Below, piece after piece: positions 33,663 to 47,162 of a stretch of 64,000 nt of DNA. Both the position numbers and the translations under genes were made by a program. The stretch lies in the NCBI GenBank assembly GCA_036872755.1, contig JAVHNS010000003.1, positions 248,001-312,000 of the forward strand, given 5' to 3'. Positions within the stretch are counted from its first letter, which is position 1. The number at the start of each line of letters is the position of its first letter. A model generated the notes under the pieces. It did not search any database and was not told where the DNA came from. It saw only the letters and a program-made list of their open reading frames with translations. The stretch is from Orbilia blumenaviensis. Lineage: Eukaryota > Ascomycota > Orbiliomycetes > Orbiliales > Orbiliaceae.

Positions 33663-35584
33663 CTAATGATCCGGTTTAAGATTGGTGACCCGAGAGGCTC
33701 GTTTCCTCAATGGGGGCTCCTCGAGTTTTGGCTCACGGTCTGGCTTGCTGGGCGTGACAGCGTCGACTTGTGGGACATAATCTGGAGTTTTGTTTCCGAG
33801 GGTGTCATCAAGGAGTGACGTTTTACCGCTCGGTACAAAACTAGGAGCGTCGGCCGACAAAATAAACGGACGAGAGTTGGTGTCGTTGGGGGTATATGTT
33901 GGGCTGGATGAAGACGTGAGAGGATTGTCATGGGCAGGCTTGCCGAGTTGATAGGTCGGAAGCTGGAGCCTACTGCGATGTGCAACGGCTCCCGGGAACA
34001 TGAGAGCACGCTGCCTTTCAAATCTTTCATTCCCAGCTTTTTCAGCTCGCCTGAAAGCCTCGAGCCTGCTTTGCATCTTTGGCTCTTCTCGAGCTCGTTC
34101 GGTAAGAAAGTCATTAAGCTCAAAGGCAAATTCCGGAAACTCCGAAATAATATTTTCGAAGGACTCTAAAAGTTTTTGGTCGGTTTGGATAGATGAGACT
34201 GGAATTAGATAGATTAGAGACCCAGTACGTAGAGGTATAGGAAACGAAGAAAATCTTACTATCGCGACACCAGCCGGACAAAACCCTTCTCCGCATTCTA
34301 TGAACCCACCCACCGGGCTCAATATAGTTTTCATCTATGCCATAAATCCACTTGGTCATTTTGATCCTTTGGCCAGCAGCAGAATGGTTGAACCCAAACT
34401 CAAAGGATCGGTAGGCGGCTTCAATTTTCTCAAAGACAGCATTCCGACAGGATGCAATCCCAAGATAGCAGGAAGTCCACTCAACATTAGTGAGCTTATC
34501 AAAGCTCTCTTCAAAATCCTCAATTGTACCAAATTTGTGAGTAAGATCAATTTCACCAATATAAAGAAACTGTATGACAGCGTCAACTGCGTATGGTTTG
34601 AGTCTACTATCAAGGAGGATCTCGTCGGTAGTAGTGCCGAGCATATCCTTAATAAAGGATGATTGCTCGAGAAGGGCTTTGTGGACCCGAAAAGTCACCT
34701 TTTCATCATGGCCGGATAGGTCAGTGTGATCTAAAACAAGATGAATGATTGGTGAAGCCAGGATCTCGGGGCTATAAGAAGAGCATTCCTATTAATATGT
34801 CTATATAGATAAAATATCCTTTAGGGGTAAAACCTACCTCAATTCAACCCTTTCCGCGTCTTCTTCATCTTCCCAATCTTTATCACCATCGTCCATCATA
34901 ATATCACTGTCTTTGTCCTTCAAGCCAACATTTTCCTCAGTCTTCTTCGCGCTGGTGCTCTCCTTCAATCCGTCAGGTCCCTTCTCCTTCTTGGTAGCAG
35001 GATTCTCTAATCCATGAGGAATTTTGAGATTCTCTGGTATGGCAGATGAAGGGGGGCTATAGGGATGGAGCCCGATTAGCGATTTTCGAAAAAGCGGAGA
35101 TTCCTCTCCATCCTTTCGCATAGTCCAGGGTGTATAGTCCGGAGCAGGTGGTTGGTGGCCAGCTGGAGGCTTTGGCTGTTGAGGAGATTGCAGCTGTTGG
35201 ACTCGAGGAGTCTTAGTGCCGGCGACGACGGCGGCATACGAGAGAGATGGCTGGGAAGTCTTGTCTGGCGTTTTTGAGGCGGACATAGTAGAAACCGAAA
35301 CCACGCCTGCGATAGAGCCTTCGCTTTTTAGGTTATTGGTATCTATAGTATAGCCAAATTGTTAGCTCATTATAGAAGGTAGGTAAGTGAGGATACGTGT
35401 AGTTAGACAATAATGGGTACCTGGGGGCAGCTGATGGTGAAGGCGATCAAAAGTAGATGGTTTTATGAAGGAGTAGTTAGAGCACAAAAAAGGGTGACAA
35501 AATAGGACACTCACCGCTGGAGCCCTGCTTCAACTTTCGAAAAGGATTCAAACATTCAAACGGGTCTTTTTTTGGCGCTGACAT
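33663..35584 (-). CDS. BTB/POZ-domain protein, 4 exons
   Basis: Exons 35515-35584, 34838-35342, 34260-34771 and 33663-34198 join in frame to 540 residues. Residues 1-190 are disordered and Pro/Ser/Lys-rich, ending in an acidic run (MMDDGDKDWEDEEDAERVEL). A BTB domain follows at about 192-310: SPIIHLVLDHTDLSG, VTFRVHKALLEQSSFIKDML, and AVIQFLYIGEIDL with the usual FRVHK and Y-x-G-x-I motifs. The C-terminal third is charged, then disordered. In fungi such proteins dimerise and often act as CUL3 ubiquitin-ligase adaptors or scaffolds. Introns 2 and 3 are firm (GTAGGT and GTAAGA donors in phase). The first exon (MSAPKKDPFECLNPF) is joined over a 172-nt intron and is less certain; ATG 35286 is the fallback start. 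Confidence 0.75.
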
Positions 35585-37285
35585 CTTGAATAGCGAATTC
35601 ACGATATTGGTAAGACTTCGGAGGAGATGGTAGATGAAACCTTCTCAGAGTGATGGTTGAGGCTTACGCAATGGATAGGTGCTGGGTGGTGAGAAGCTCT
35701 GGAGGGATGACGGGGAAGACACAGCGATAGGGCTACAGCAGTCGTTCACAGAGCGTAATGACAACTCCTCTGGGTGGTATACAACAGTACTAAAGCCTCA
35801 CGCTTCAGTTTACACACTTAGCTTCAGGTAGTAGATATCAATTATTGCAAGATAACTTCTACACTACAACTGGAGGAGGGGAGCGGCTATATACACATAA
35901 AACTTCAGGCTCTGTCTGTAGGCGTCATGGTAATATGAATATTTGGGAGTATACTATTACTTATGACCAGCTCCCGGGATCGCTCCGGTTCTTAATATTC
36001 TTCCTACCGATTTTCTATATGTGCATGTCACAGGCCCTAAGCTGTAGCTACTATCCCCTTCATTCTGTTGATGGACTTTTGCAAACACCGTCGCGTATTC
36101 TAAGTTTCCCGAGACTGTTTTGTGCGGCTATCTGAAAGGAAAGCTGGGCACAATTTACGAAAACTAGCTCGGAGATGAAACAAGTTGACAATCGTTCAAG
36201 TATGAAATGGAGAGAAAGCACCCAGTCTCAGTAAGGATTATAGACTTTGGAATAAACATATCAGGGAATGGTGAAGATCTAGAATCATCTCGTAGCTGAA
36301 TTCAGGACGACTTTTGCAGAGGTAATCAAGACACCGGTCACGGGGATAATATACTAAAATGGTTCTTATAAGGTGGTTGAGGTCTATGATATCTAGATCC
36401 AAGATTTGAAGTCCGCAATAAGCCTGAATATCTATATGTACACGGGAGCTTATTGTGAAAATAGCAAACCGTGAAAGGGGGCACTACCACGCGTCTGGTC
36501 TACGAGACAAATGGGGGCATATCACGACTTTTACAGCCTCGGTATAATTCTGCTTGTTCTCAAAACGGGGAAAAATATTTACTATCCACCCCGCTCCATG
36601 ATGTTGAAATTAAAGATCTCCAACCGATTGCCAGCTCTGTGGGTGAACCAGCGGTTCTGAGATGTGAGGAAATTAATGCATGGTATAATACAACCAAAAG
36701 CATATATATGTACTAATTGAAAGGAAGAGCTTGTAATTAAAGCTAATATGAACACTACTAAGTAATAACAGCCGATAGAAGAATATACACGAAGGAACAG
36801 TTAGGCTAACCGATAAAAAAGGGAGAAGTAATGCCGCACAATTTACAAAGGAGTATTGAATAAATATAACAAGGAAGAAGGGAAAGAAAAAACAAGAAAC
36901 AAAGTAAAGAAAAGAGAAAGAGGACAGTCCTGCTAGTGTCGGTATATTTTGTTATAACAAATGAAACGAAAAGAGCCCTATTGGTGGCCAGGTCAGTGGC
37001 ACAGACACAATGGTAACTAAAAGAAAACCTAAAGAAAGAGAGTTGGAACCGCTTAAAGGAAAAAAAACAATACTAAAGAGTATACAAAAAAATCAAGAAA
37101 ACATATCTTTTGGAGAAGAAAAGGGAAATAAACAAAAACAAAAATAAAAGGAAATAAAAGAGACAAGGATATCATAAACGCTGGAAGATATCGATGTTGG
37201 GTAACTATGGAACAAAAACCTGAGCGCAAAAAATACCACACAATAATTTTGTGTTGAGCGAGCCTCGTCATGTCGAGAGGGTCTC
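35585..37285. other. Intergenic region
   Basis: 5' flank of the BTB gene and 3' flank of the DOCK gene. It is A-rich on the plus strand from about 36840 to 37160. No gene was recognised. Confidence 0.5.
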
Positions 37286-40200
37286 TCATTCCTCAATTAT
37301 TCCCGCGTGACTCTGACTTCTCTCCTTGACATTACTCTTACTACCTTTCCTTCCGATACCCAAAGTACTTAGCCGTCTACGCACTGTACTGTTCATCCTA
37401 TCCACAACCTTCTCTTTCTTCCCTTCGCTGCCGGACCCAGATCCAGAAGCATGGGTATGAGCCACTTTCTGCGCTCCCGCAGAACTGGTAGTGCTGGGTC
37501 GTCTGCCACTACTAACCGATCCAGCTCTTCCCTTTGAGCGGCTTCTGCTCCTCTCATGACGAACGTTGAATGGCACTCGCTCCTTTTCGTTGCTCTTTTG
37601 TATTGCCGCGAAGCCGCTTTGTGAGTCCTTTGACTCATGATGGTGATGGTTGCTTAGATTGTCTTGCGACTTGCCCGAAAATATCAGGCTCAGTCGCTCG
37701 CGTTTGGAATGTTCCCGTGTCTCGGGGGCTGAATGCAACGATGGCTCTTTGTGGGTACCAATCGACATGGTGCGATGGAGGTCTGGTGCTGACGGTGCCT
37801 GTTGAATCATCGATGAAGTAATGGTAAGTGGTGGCGCATCTGACATTGGTGAGAACATGGGCTCTCGGTTTGTGGTTGTTGGCGGCGGCGATAGCATGCC
37901 CATATTGTCGAGGCCTGGGAGCGGAGTTAAGATCTTGAGTTCAGACTCGAAGTTGCGTTCAAAAGCTGTTATTTAAAGTGTTAGCACTTTTTTCTATGGA
38001 TATCAACACCAAGAAATTCGGACATACCTCTCATTAAAGTCTCATGAGCCCCTCCGCTCCCCACGACTTTACCATGCAGACTCAAACACCTCTTTAGAAC
38101 TCCAACGTGGTCCAAAACTGCCACTCTAAGAGTCTCGACCTTCTTCGGGTCCTCCCTTCCTTCAATACCCTCCATGATCTTCCTCTGTTCAACTTCCAAA
38201 ACCCTCTTGCACCTGCCAACAGCACCTTCCATCGCCTTGGCCAAAATTGCGGTAAAATCTTTGACCACCATTTCTCGACCTTGCCCGCCCCACTCTTCAT
38301 TCCCAACCCTCCATTCCAGCCCAACAATCTCTTTTGTTCTTCTAACAATATCTTCTGCTGAAACCTTTACAATACCAGCAAAGACCTTGCTAGTGCTCGA
38401 AACCTCGCTTCTCTTGAGTATTGTCGGGAACTGATCCTCGCAAACATAAACTACCTTCTCCATATGAGCGTCCACATCACCGTTCCACCCATTAACCGCG
38501 TCTTCGACGGCTCGTTCCCTAACTTCAACAAAAGTATGCGGTCGGCTTGTTTGCAAGAAGTCCTTAACGTGCGAGGGAACTCTAGTGCGTAGGTTGATCG
38601 GATGACCAATATCAATCATTGGCGTCACTTCCTGAATACTCATGAACTGTCCTTCAATCGAGGTCGGTCCTTCACCGTCTCCCAATAGTACTGCTGTAGG
38701 CCAGGCCTGTTTCATCCTCTCTTCAAATTCTACTCGGCCTTCGAAGTTATTACCTTGAACAACAAGTGATCGTTCTCTCAATCCGACGGGGAATCCCATT
38801 CCGTGGTATACAACCAAGAAATGGCGAACTGAATACCTATCCCCTCTTAAGATGTTTTCCTGCAGTCGTGCGATCGCGCGATGTGCTTTGGCTAGCTTGC
38901 CAAAATCGAACACTACGTGTTCATATTGTTTCGACAGTTCTTGGTACACATCAATCGCAGAATCCCAGCTCCTCCCTTCCTCGAAGAAGCTGATCATCTT
39001 TAGCGATAATCCTTCTTTTCGTTCGAACATTGTCTCCTCCCCGAAGCGGACCCGATCATTCACGATAATAGGCGGTAGAAGAGTATCCATATCCCATGTG
39101 TACAGATCACTATGGAACTGGAGACTCAACCCGGCCTCAACAGGGTTTCTAGCCTTGACCTGGGTGTCAACGAGCTGGTGGACGTATTTGATGAAGAGTT
39201 CCTCTTTCTGCATATCCTTTAAGAACTCCATTAATCTCAGTGTATTGATGATATCCGACGCTTCTCCAAGAGGCGCTGCATGAACTGCAGACAAAAGGTC
39301 CAGGAAAACATTAACTGTTCCAAGGAGCTCTTGAATCGCCTGGAAGAGTGGATCCTCAGGTTCTTTTGACAGTGGCTCAAATAAGAAAGACAGATCCGAT
39401 AAGAACTGTTTCTGAACCAAGGTCTCTGTCACACGCTTCGATTTGAACAGCCGGTCAAGCGCCTACATCTCCGGTTAGTACAGCCTGCCCACAAGAAAGC
39501 ACAGGGATCCACCACTTACATCAATAATTTCCGCCTGAACTGCCACTAAATTCTGGCTCAAAGTCCACTCACTGATCACCATACTCTGCATAACTTCCAC
39601 TGCCATCTTCCTCAACCCTTCGTGCGCACCCAAACAAAGCTCTACGATCGGGCCAACCAGCCCAGGGACATACTGAACCTGGTAGCCCCCCACTCTGTCC
39701 AGGCCAAACTTCAGCCGTTCGTCTGGCGTCGTCTCCCACCCGATCGCCTCCCATGTTCTCCTTAATAACTCTGCTCCATGTTCTCTCACATCCCCTGCGA
39801 CTTTCCACACAGTTCGTCTCTTCTGCTCAGGGAACGTTTCGAGGGTCAACGCATCTGAACTAACAAGCTTCAACAATGTCTCAAAGAACGCCAGCCAAAG
39901 CTCCATGTTGAACTTCTCTGCATCATCGGGCTCCGGCAAAAAGCTCTCGATCAGGACGTTGGATATCGCCTTCAAATGCAGTACTGTCCACCGGTGATGA
40001 TACACATGTACGCTCAACCAACTCTTTGGGAATGCTTCTCCGCTTAGTATGCTGTTATGGACGGCAAGTGTATTCGCTAGAGAAACTGCCATCTCGTCTT
40101 CTGCCAAGTCGAGCAGCCCACTAGGCCTCATAGTCACAGCAGCAAGAACAGCGCTCAATTCCAGCAACGCCTCATCGAACATCGGCCGATCAGGTATACT

Positions 40201-43200
40201 TCTGCTAGGGAATGGGTAGCTCTTCGGGAATAGCAAGCTGAATGTTTCTCGTTCCCTGACTCCGGAACTGCGAATAGCTAAATAAGACTCAATAAGTTTA
40301 GGCACGTAATCCGCAATCTCCTCGCTCAGGTCGTCGATCTGGGTGCTCAACACAGAGCAGCAGAGTCGTACTTGGTCCCGATACTGACCGCTTACGTCGT
40401 CCGTAATGCCCCAGCATGGATCTAACCATCTAACAGTATTCACCGCAATCGCCCTGCGCGCCTCAGGATGTATGAACTGCGCCAGCTTGCTAAAGTTAAT
40501 AATCAAAACAAGCTTGTAAAGCACCAGCTTGCCCTTGACCCCACCACAGCTGTCAACAAAGTCGATAGCAATATGGAGAATTTCCGAGGGCGAAAGCATT
40601 TCCGTAAGCTCTGGTAACCAGGTATGGAAATGTTGTACAGCGAGTGTTTGACTTCCAATGAGAATCGGTGCCGGATTCTCCATCAACGCTTCCAGCATCT
40701 TAAAGATACCCTTAATATCCTTTCCGAAGAGTCCGGAGTTAGTGATACCGATGGCTGCCTCCTTCGCCTGCTGCTGGGTCCTAGCAATGCTAATGAACCG
40801 GAACACATGTCGTGCGACTTTAAAGGTAGCTCGTAACCGTTTGCTTGTCTCTGCATCCGTCGGATTTGATAGCAACCTCGAAAATCCACGAATAAGGCAT
40901 GGTGTGGCGAAGGGATACCCGAAGTGGTTGGAGGCGTAGTCGTCAACAATCGGCTCCAGATTAAACCGCCTATCATAGACGATATTCAAAACGGTAACCA
41001 ACGCAGCAAAGACCAGATCCTCAAACTCGTCTCTCCCAGCTCTCTCAACCAGCAAGCCGAACAATGCATCGAACACCCGCTTTAATAGCTTCACAATCTC
41101 GATTTCGGGAATATAGACAAATTTCCGGAGGACCGCAATAAGTTCACTTTCGGACTTATTATTCTTCCAATGTAAAAGACTAAGTAACGTTTCATCTTGT
41201 GAAAAGCGCGTACTACAGAGGTAGGAATTGATCCGAATCATCGAGAAATTGCTAGCATTGGTGCCGTTGTCCCATCGGTAGCTCAAGTAACCCCCATATT
41301 CGCTCCCAGGCTGTGATAGAGGTTGCGATGTAAGTTCGTCGTACTTGTAGAACACAGGGCTGTGCTCCCCATCTGTCATGAATGTTAAGCTATTCCACAA
41401 TGGCATCCAAGCAAGAGCGAATGGAAGCCCCCCAGACTCAGACGGCGAGGCCGATAATCGTATAAAAAGATGGGACTCCTTAACCAAGCTATCTGGGATA
41501 ACCAGCTTGACGGTTTCATTCCACGCTTCGTGAGCGTGCGCCAAGCAAGAAACCCAGGTAGTAACACACGGTTGATTCGACGCCGGTGAAATACAGTCGC
41601 TGACGACAGCTCCATCCTGCGTCCGCACCTCGAGGGCAACTTGCAAGGTCTTAATATTTGGAAAGGGGAAGGATCCGGTTTTCGGGTGGACGAGGACTCC
41701 GTGGCGGGGTATTATCGGAAATTTGATGGTAATGTAGATATCGGAGCGAGGTTTTATGGGGGCGCCAGAGAAGCCAATTTTCTGGGTGACGGTGATGTCC
41801 TGCAAGAGTGTAGGTAAGGACTTAATAAGGATATCCGGGTCAGGAGAAATGAAGGAACGTAGGTTGACGACAATACGGTCTGCCTTGGGGGATGATTCAC
41901 TAAAGAAAACACCAGTTAACCCTATCCAATATTAACAACACCGTGATACTCACAATCGATCAGTTCTACTCTCAATAATATCCCTAACCAACCCGTCCCA
42001 ATCTAAGATCTTCTGATTGCTGGCTTGGAAGCCCTTGATAGTGCCGAATTGGTGGTGATCGTGTAGTTCCTTGGCAGTAGGGACGAATATCCTCATAATG
42101 TGTTCCGTCGCTACATCCGGCGCCAGCAAAAACCTTGTAACATCCAAAACACCAACTCCTAAGCTAACATTCATGATGAACTTTTTGCCGCCATGTTCTA
42201 ATATTAATGGCGTACTCTTGTTCTCCTGCATCGTGTGAAGCTGAGGCGACCCATTAGACGAAGGCTTGACAGGTGACCCGCTGGCAGGTTTTTGATTCGC
42301 GAACATGGTGCTAAAACGGGTAGATTTCTCGTTCGGGCCAGTGGGGGTTTTACCAGCGGTATTATATCCATTTTTAAGGGTTCCGTAGTTCCCATCTCGA
42401 GATACCGCTGGCGATGTCATATAATGTGTGGAAGATGAATATACACGAGCGACAAGGTAGACTTCATCGGCGATATCCTTAGCAGATATATCAGTGAATA
42501 GTGTCTGCATCCTATGAAGCTGGCTGGGATCAACAGGTACGCCCTGCTGGGTCAGTTCCACGATGTAGTTCTCGCTAATCCTCTGTTGACGAGTTGCAAG
42601 ATAGAACATTATGACCGTCGGATCCGACGACACTCCAGCAAAGGCCTTCATATCAAAGTATATATGATGAATGGTGACGCCCTCAGCTTTCTCGACTGGA
42701 GGCGCATCCAGAAGGGCCATTTGAGCTTGGAGCGATGTAACGGATATCGCAGAGTCCAAACCAGTCAGAATTCCACCAGTCGTCGGATCCCGAACGATGA
42801 TTTCCCTGCTCAGCATCTTGTTCCCCTTTACCATATCCCAAACAGTCCTCTCACGAGTAACCGCCAGCTCTGTCGCTGTCAACACCCGATGCGTAAGCTG
42901 CCGTCGTACTATATCAAGCTGCCCGATAAGGGTCGAGAGGTTATTGACCGTCGTGTAATCTCGTGATAGGAGGAGTTCGTGAAAGCTCGAGGAATGCCAT
43001 TCCCTTAAGCAGGATGCAATTTCATCCACCAGGGGTTCGCCAGCCATTGTTGCTGTTTCGTCTCCAATCTTGAGCATCGGAACAGGCGCGGGAAGCTTGC
43101 TCCGTCGCCTTAGAGGCCTTGCTTTCACAACAGCTTTGCCTCTCCTACTAACACGCTTAGATCTCAACCCATTGACCTTGCCAGCAGATCGGTGATGCGC

Positions 43201-43800
43201 CGGAGGGTGGAGTCCAGCACCCCTGACAGAGTAAGAAGCTTCAGTTTCGGTATCGCCGTCGACATCGTCGTTGAAATGCCTCATATCAGATTCGGTCTGA
43301 CCGTCGATATGAGAAGAAGAGAACTCGCTGACGGATTTCGCATCGTCGCCAGGTCCTATCTGCGCGTTAACCGTAATGTGGTTCTTCCCACCCTCCAGAT
43401 GTATCGCAATTTCCTCGGCAGAGTCTTCCTCCTCGGCAGTATCGGTGTGGTCGTATTCCTCATCATCATCCTCCTCTAATTCTTCATCATACTCTTCATC
43501 GCTGTCGTCAACAGCCTGGGGTATTGCTTCTCCCACAAATTCCAAGATCTTAACACACGAACTCGGAAATACGCCTGAGAAGACTCTTGCTTCTAGGGTT
43601 TGCCCCTTCCTACTAGTCAGACCGGAGAGCAGACTTGGAGCGGCGACTAAATAACCACGAAACCACTCCCCATTATTGCAAGATTCGAAAATATAGACTT
43701 CGTCGCCGACCTGGAGGTAAAGATCATGAGATTTGTCAATGGCTTCATAAGGGTGCGTGACTTGGGCGAAAGCTATCTTCGGGAGTGGAGTCCAAGGCAT
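37286..43800 (-). CDS. DCK1: DOCK-family Rho/Rac guanine nucleotide exchange factor (SH3, DHR-1, DHR-2)
   Basis: Exons 41954-43800, 39520-41899, 38028-39462 and 37286-37965 join in phases 2, 0 and 1 to 2113 residues. The N-terminal SH3 domain is at about 8-90 (FAQVTHPYEAIDKS, GDEVYIFESCNNGEWFRGY). An acidic linker and a DOCK N-terminal helical region follow. The C2-like DHR-1, which binds phosphoinositides, is near 665-780 (RSDIYITIKFPIIPRHGVL), with a long armadillo-like middle after it. The catalytic DHR-2 is near 1480-1890 (NPVEAGLSLQFHSDLYTW; PINLRTRVPSHVKDF). The tail is Ser/Arg-rich and basic. The yeast homologue Dck1 works with the ELMO protein Lmo1 to activate the Rac-like GTPase Rho5 in oxidative-stress and wall signalling, and the symbol follows that orthology. 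All joins have consensus donors and keep the frame, so the model is firm. Confidence 0.9.
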
Positions 43801-44361
43801 GGCGACTGATTAGGAGGTCGTCGGCGTGTCGAAACACCCGCCGATGAAGGGTTCGTCGAACGTGAATTAAACACAGGCGCTAGCAAGGAAAAACCCAAAA
43901 CCAAGACCAAAGCCAAAAAAAACACAGTTATGAAGGAAACGGACGAAAAAGATAAAGAAAAAGAAACCAACAGAATATTCTACAGAGAATCCAAGTAGTG
44001 AGCAGGCATGGCCTTCCAGTACTAGTGTTGGAGGTGTGTAGCGTGTAATGCAGTGGGAGTAGTAGAGGGAGCAAGCGGTCCTAAGGAGATGGAAGTGGGT
44101 CGTCGTAAATATTAACAACTGCTAACGTTGGATGGAAGAACGTTGGAATCGGACGGACAGTTTCAAGTTCGAGTTTGAGTCGGAGTTTGAATTCAAGATA
44201 CTCAACAAACAACCTTGGAGAAAAGGAGTCGGGATATATGGATTCGCTATCGCCCAGGCAAGGAAAGGAGGGAACAAGATAGACAGATAGGAGCGGCGCT
44301 GGGATCCAATGGAACCGACGGGCTTTGCGTGAATTGAATTGGAAGTCGAAGAGGGACATGC

Positions 44362-44382
44362 ACAAGTACAAGTACAAGTACA
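44362..44382. repeat. Short tandem repeat (hexamer ACAAGT)
   Basis: Three and a half copies of a hexamer in the upstream region of the DOCK gene. A simple microsatellite. Confidence 0.7.
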
Positions 44383-44952
44383 GGATACGAAGGATTCAGA
44401 GGAGCTGTTGGAACATCCCTATTCCTGTTAGCTGATGGCCCGAGTCGATGCAAGTACACGGTACCTCTGTTTGAGCATCGACCACCCGCACAGGCTGCCT
44501 TGTAGCGTAGCTCCTGAGACGTCAGGAGTTTTGGAAAGAAGAATAAACTGGGAGAGCAGCCTACGGATTAGGTAGTGCCGACCCGAATGGTGGGACTGCC
44601 CAAGACCGTGTTATAAAGTCCTTTGCAGGCCGACGTGCAGATAGACGTGCAGACAGGACGTCAATAAGACCGATCGAGCAGAGCAAAATACAGCAAGAAT
44701 ATAGCAGAGCAGAGCAAAGCAGGACAGAACTGGACGAACAGGGTTGTCGCGCGCGGCGGGAAAGCACCCTGACAGTCCCGACAGGCGAATCGAATAGGGA
44801 ACAAACGAACGAACCAACGGGGAGAGTGTGTTCTAACGGTAACCGAACCCGACAAGGAGGATGTAACAAACGTGACGACGAGTAATAGCACAGATGATGA
44901 CGATGCCAATTGACCGACCGGCCGACCGATGGATTACGGGTAGATGGCTTGG

Positions 44953-44970
44953 TGGATGGATGGATGGATG
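44953..44970. repeat. Short tandem repeat (TGGA)n
   Basis: Four to five tandem TGGA units in the long region upstream of the DOCK gene. A simple microsatellite. Confidence 0.7.
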
Positions 44971-47162
44971 AATTGATGGTTTGAGGGTATTATCACGAGC
45001 CTCGTCGGTGGGGAGGTTGTTGGTTGACGTTGGAAGTGGTGGTGGTCACCAGGTGGTAATAATGGAGGTGTTGGGTTTGGAGTCTGTCGGGCGGATTACG
45101 GTGCTGCTGCCACCGTTGGCTAGCGAGCGAGACCACTCTCCTTCTCTCCCTCTCTCGCGCCCAAATTATCTCCAGCTCTCAACCTCATACAGACAGTCGA
45201 CCAGGTCCGGCACCAGGTCTCACTCTCAATCCGTCCCCTCCATGCAGCTTCACGTTTCAGGCCACAACTAACCTCCATATCATGTGGGCGCTGTATGCGT
45301 GCGTGCTTGCATACATGCCGTAGTTAGTAGTAAGTTTTTTAGTATCGAGTACTCGAAATCTATACACACGCACAACCAAATCAATGTATATGCATCGATA
45401 TACCAGAGATCTAGTGGATCCCGAAACAATGATCATGAATCAACAAGGCGTCTACGTCAAAGGTAGCACATCCGAGAGCGCAACCGCATACGAACCACTG
45501 GCCCGTCGTTCGGTTCGACCTCGTCTGCCTCCCTTTTTGGCTGATCTCGAAGATCCCCCATGCCTGGTCTTCTCACCTGATTGCCAGGCATTGCAATATC
45601 GCATATATGGATATCGCCGTACCGCACTGAACTGCACGAGACCGCGCTGCACTAGCGAACCACACGCCATCACCATGTCTGGATCATGTATGCCCGTTTA
45701 CTTCTTTCTGACTACTACGTCCATACACTTTTGTATGAACACGCTTTGGCTCCAATCCATGCACGGAATGCATAACCCTGGATAGCCAAAGCCGTCACAG
45801 GCGAAATTATTTCCCCCTCATCATTCCGTCCGCAAGCAGGACCCTTATCTTTTTAAGATTAGGGGTCTGCCGTACTCAGTCTTAGCGAAGACGAGGGGCA
45901 AAAAAAAAGTACATCCCTCCATGGAAGAGGGAGAACCCATTAGAGATACCTGCATCCCCATAAGAAAAAGGAACGTCAGGGGTAAAAACCAAAAAAAACC
46001 CTCTGCCAACATTCCCGTTCCCATACCTCTTTCCTTTTGGTGCTCGTGCAGCTTTTTACAATTGACTTTGCGGAACGTGGCCTGAGAACAGTATAAAGCA
46101 ACCCATTAGCTTAAAAAAGCAGAAAGCAACAAACATTCTATGCAGCTCGGTTTGTTTGCTCTGCCTGCTCCAATCAGTTATCTGCGACTTTATCCGGAGA
46201 AAAATCGACGCCTTCGATATTTTATACGAGTGGTCGACGGGGGGGAAAGGGCGTAAGGCTACAAATTGCACCACCTCTCTCTCTCCGATCTGCCTTTTTC
46301 TTTATTTCCACCGCGCATACGAGCACCGTTGGAGTTTACGCCAAGCTGGCTTGGAATGTTCTCTGGCGGTTCCAAGGGAAGTCGAAGCCGAAGTAATTCC
46401 ACTTAATTAAATAATCTATAGTATAGATCCGAAGCCTTCCCGATTCGATGCATTTCTTGATATTAGCATTGTTATGACATGTCCCATATGAAAAAATCCA
46501 CTATCAATGCCAATCGAACCCATCCCGCTTTTGACGTTCCCTTCCTTCCTTCCTTCGCTCAAATCGCCCATATCGACGTTACACTGCTAATCCCTGTCCG
46601 TTTCGAGCTCACAACGCAACAATTCCAACACAAATTAGCATATATACGATACGGCTTACTGTGTGACGAACCAAGGATCTAGATCCCTCCTAAGCATAGA
46701 CATCAAGATCTATATTTTTGCGGAAATGAATCTTGCCTTTGCCCGCGAGATTTACTTAAATTTAGTATATGAAAGAAGAAACATTGTGTGTTTTGTCTAA
46801 ATCAATACATTTTTGCTGTTCCTCCTTGGAAATGCTACATACAAAAACAAATCCTCCAATCCAGTCCCAGCCAAAAGTTGCAAACAGAACGCTTTCATAA
46901 GGTCATAATATTGTTCGTTCATCATACATAAAAGGGGTAAGGGGTAAATGGGGGCTCATCAAGTTCGTTAAAGAGAGTGAAGAAGCAATCTGTCGCCGGG
47001 ATCTTTGGTTCAAAGAGCGGACACAGTTGTCGTGTGATAAAATGTAGAGGGCATCAGAATCAGAAAGTAAAAGAATGACAAGAAGTAATAAATCTCCCGC
47101 CAAGCCAAGCGTTCTCTCGATGAGCCTAGGCGTCAGGAGCGGTTGTATGGATGTACAGATAT

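Larger units (their letters stand above)
43801..47162. other. Long intergenic region upstream of the DOCK gene
   Basis: About 3.4 kb. The first 1.5 kb is the DOCK 5' region, rich in short repeats: an AAGTAC-type run at 44362-44382, a GAGCA-rich stretch near 44685-44725 and GGAT repeats near 44953-44970. The plus-strand frame 45384-45785 has no recognisable domain. The area 45900-47100 has A-rich runs and no gene. This long leader-like region may hold an extended 5' UTR. Confidence 0.45.

Noticed and set aside
45384..45785. 133-codon plus-strand frame
   Set aside because: No domain, no splice context and ordinary composition; probably chance.
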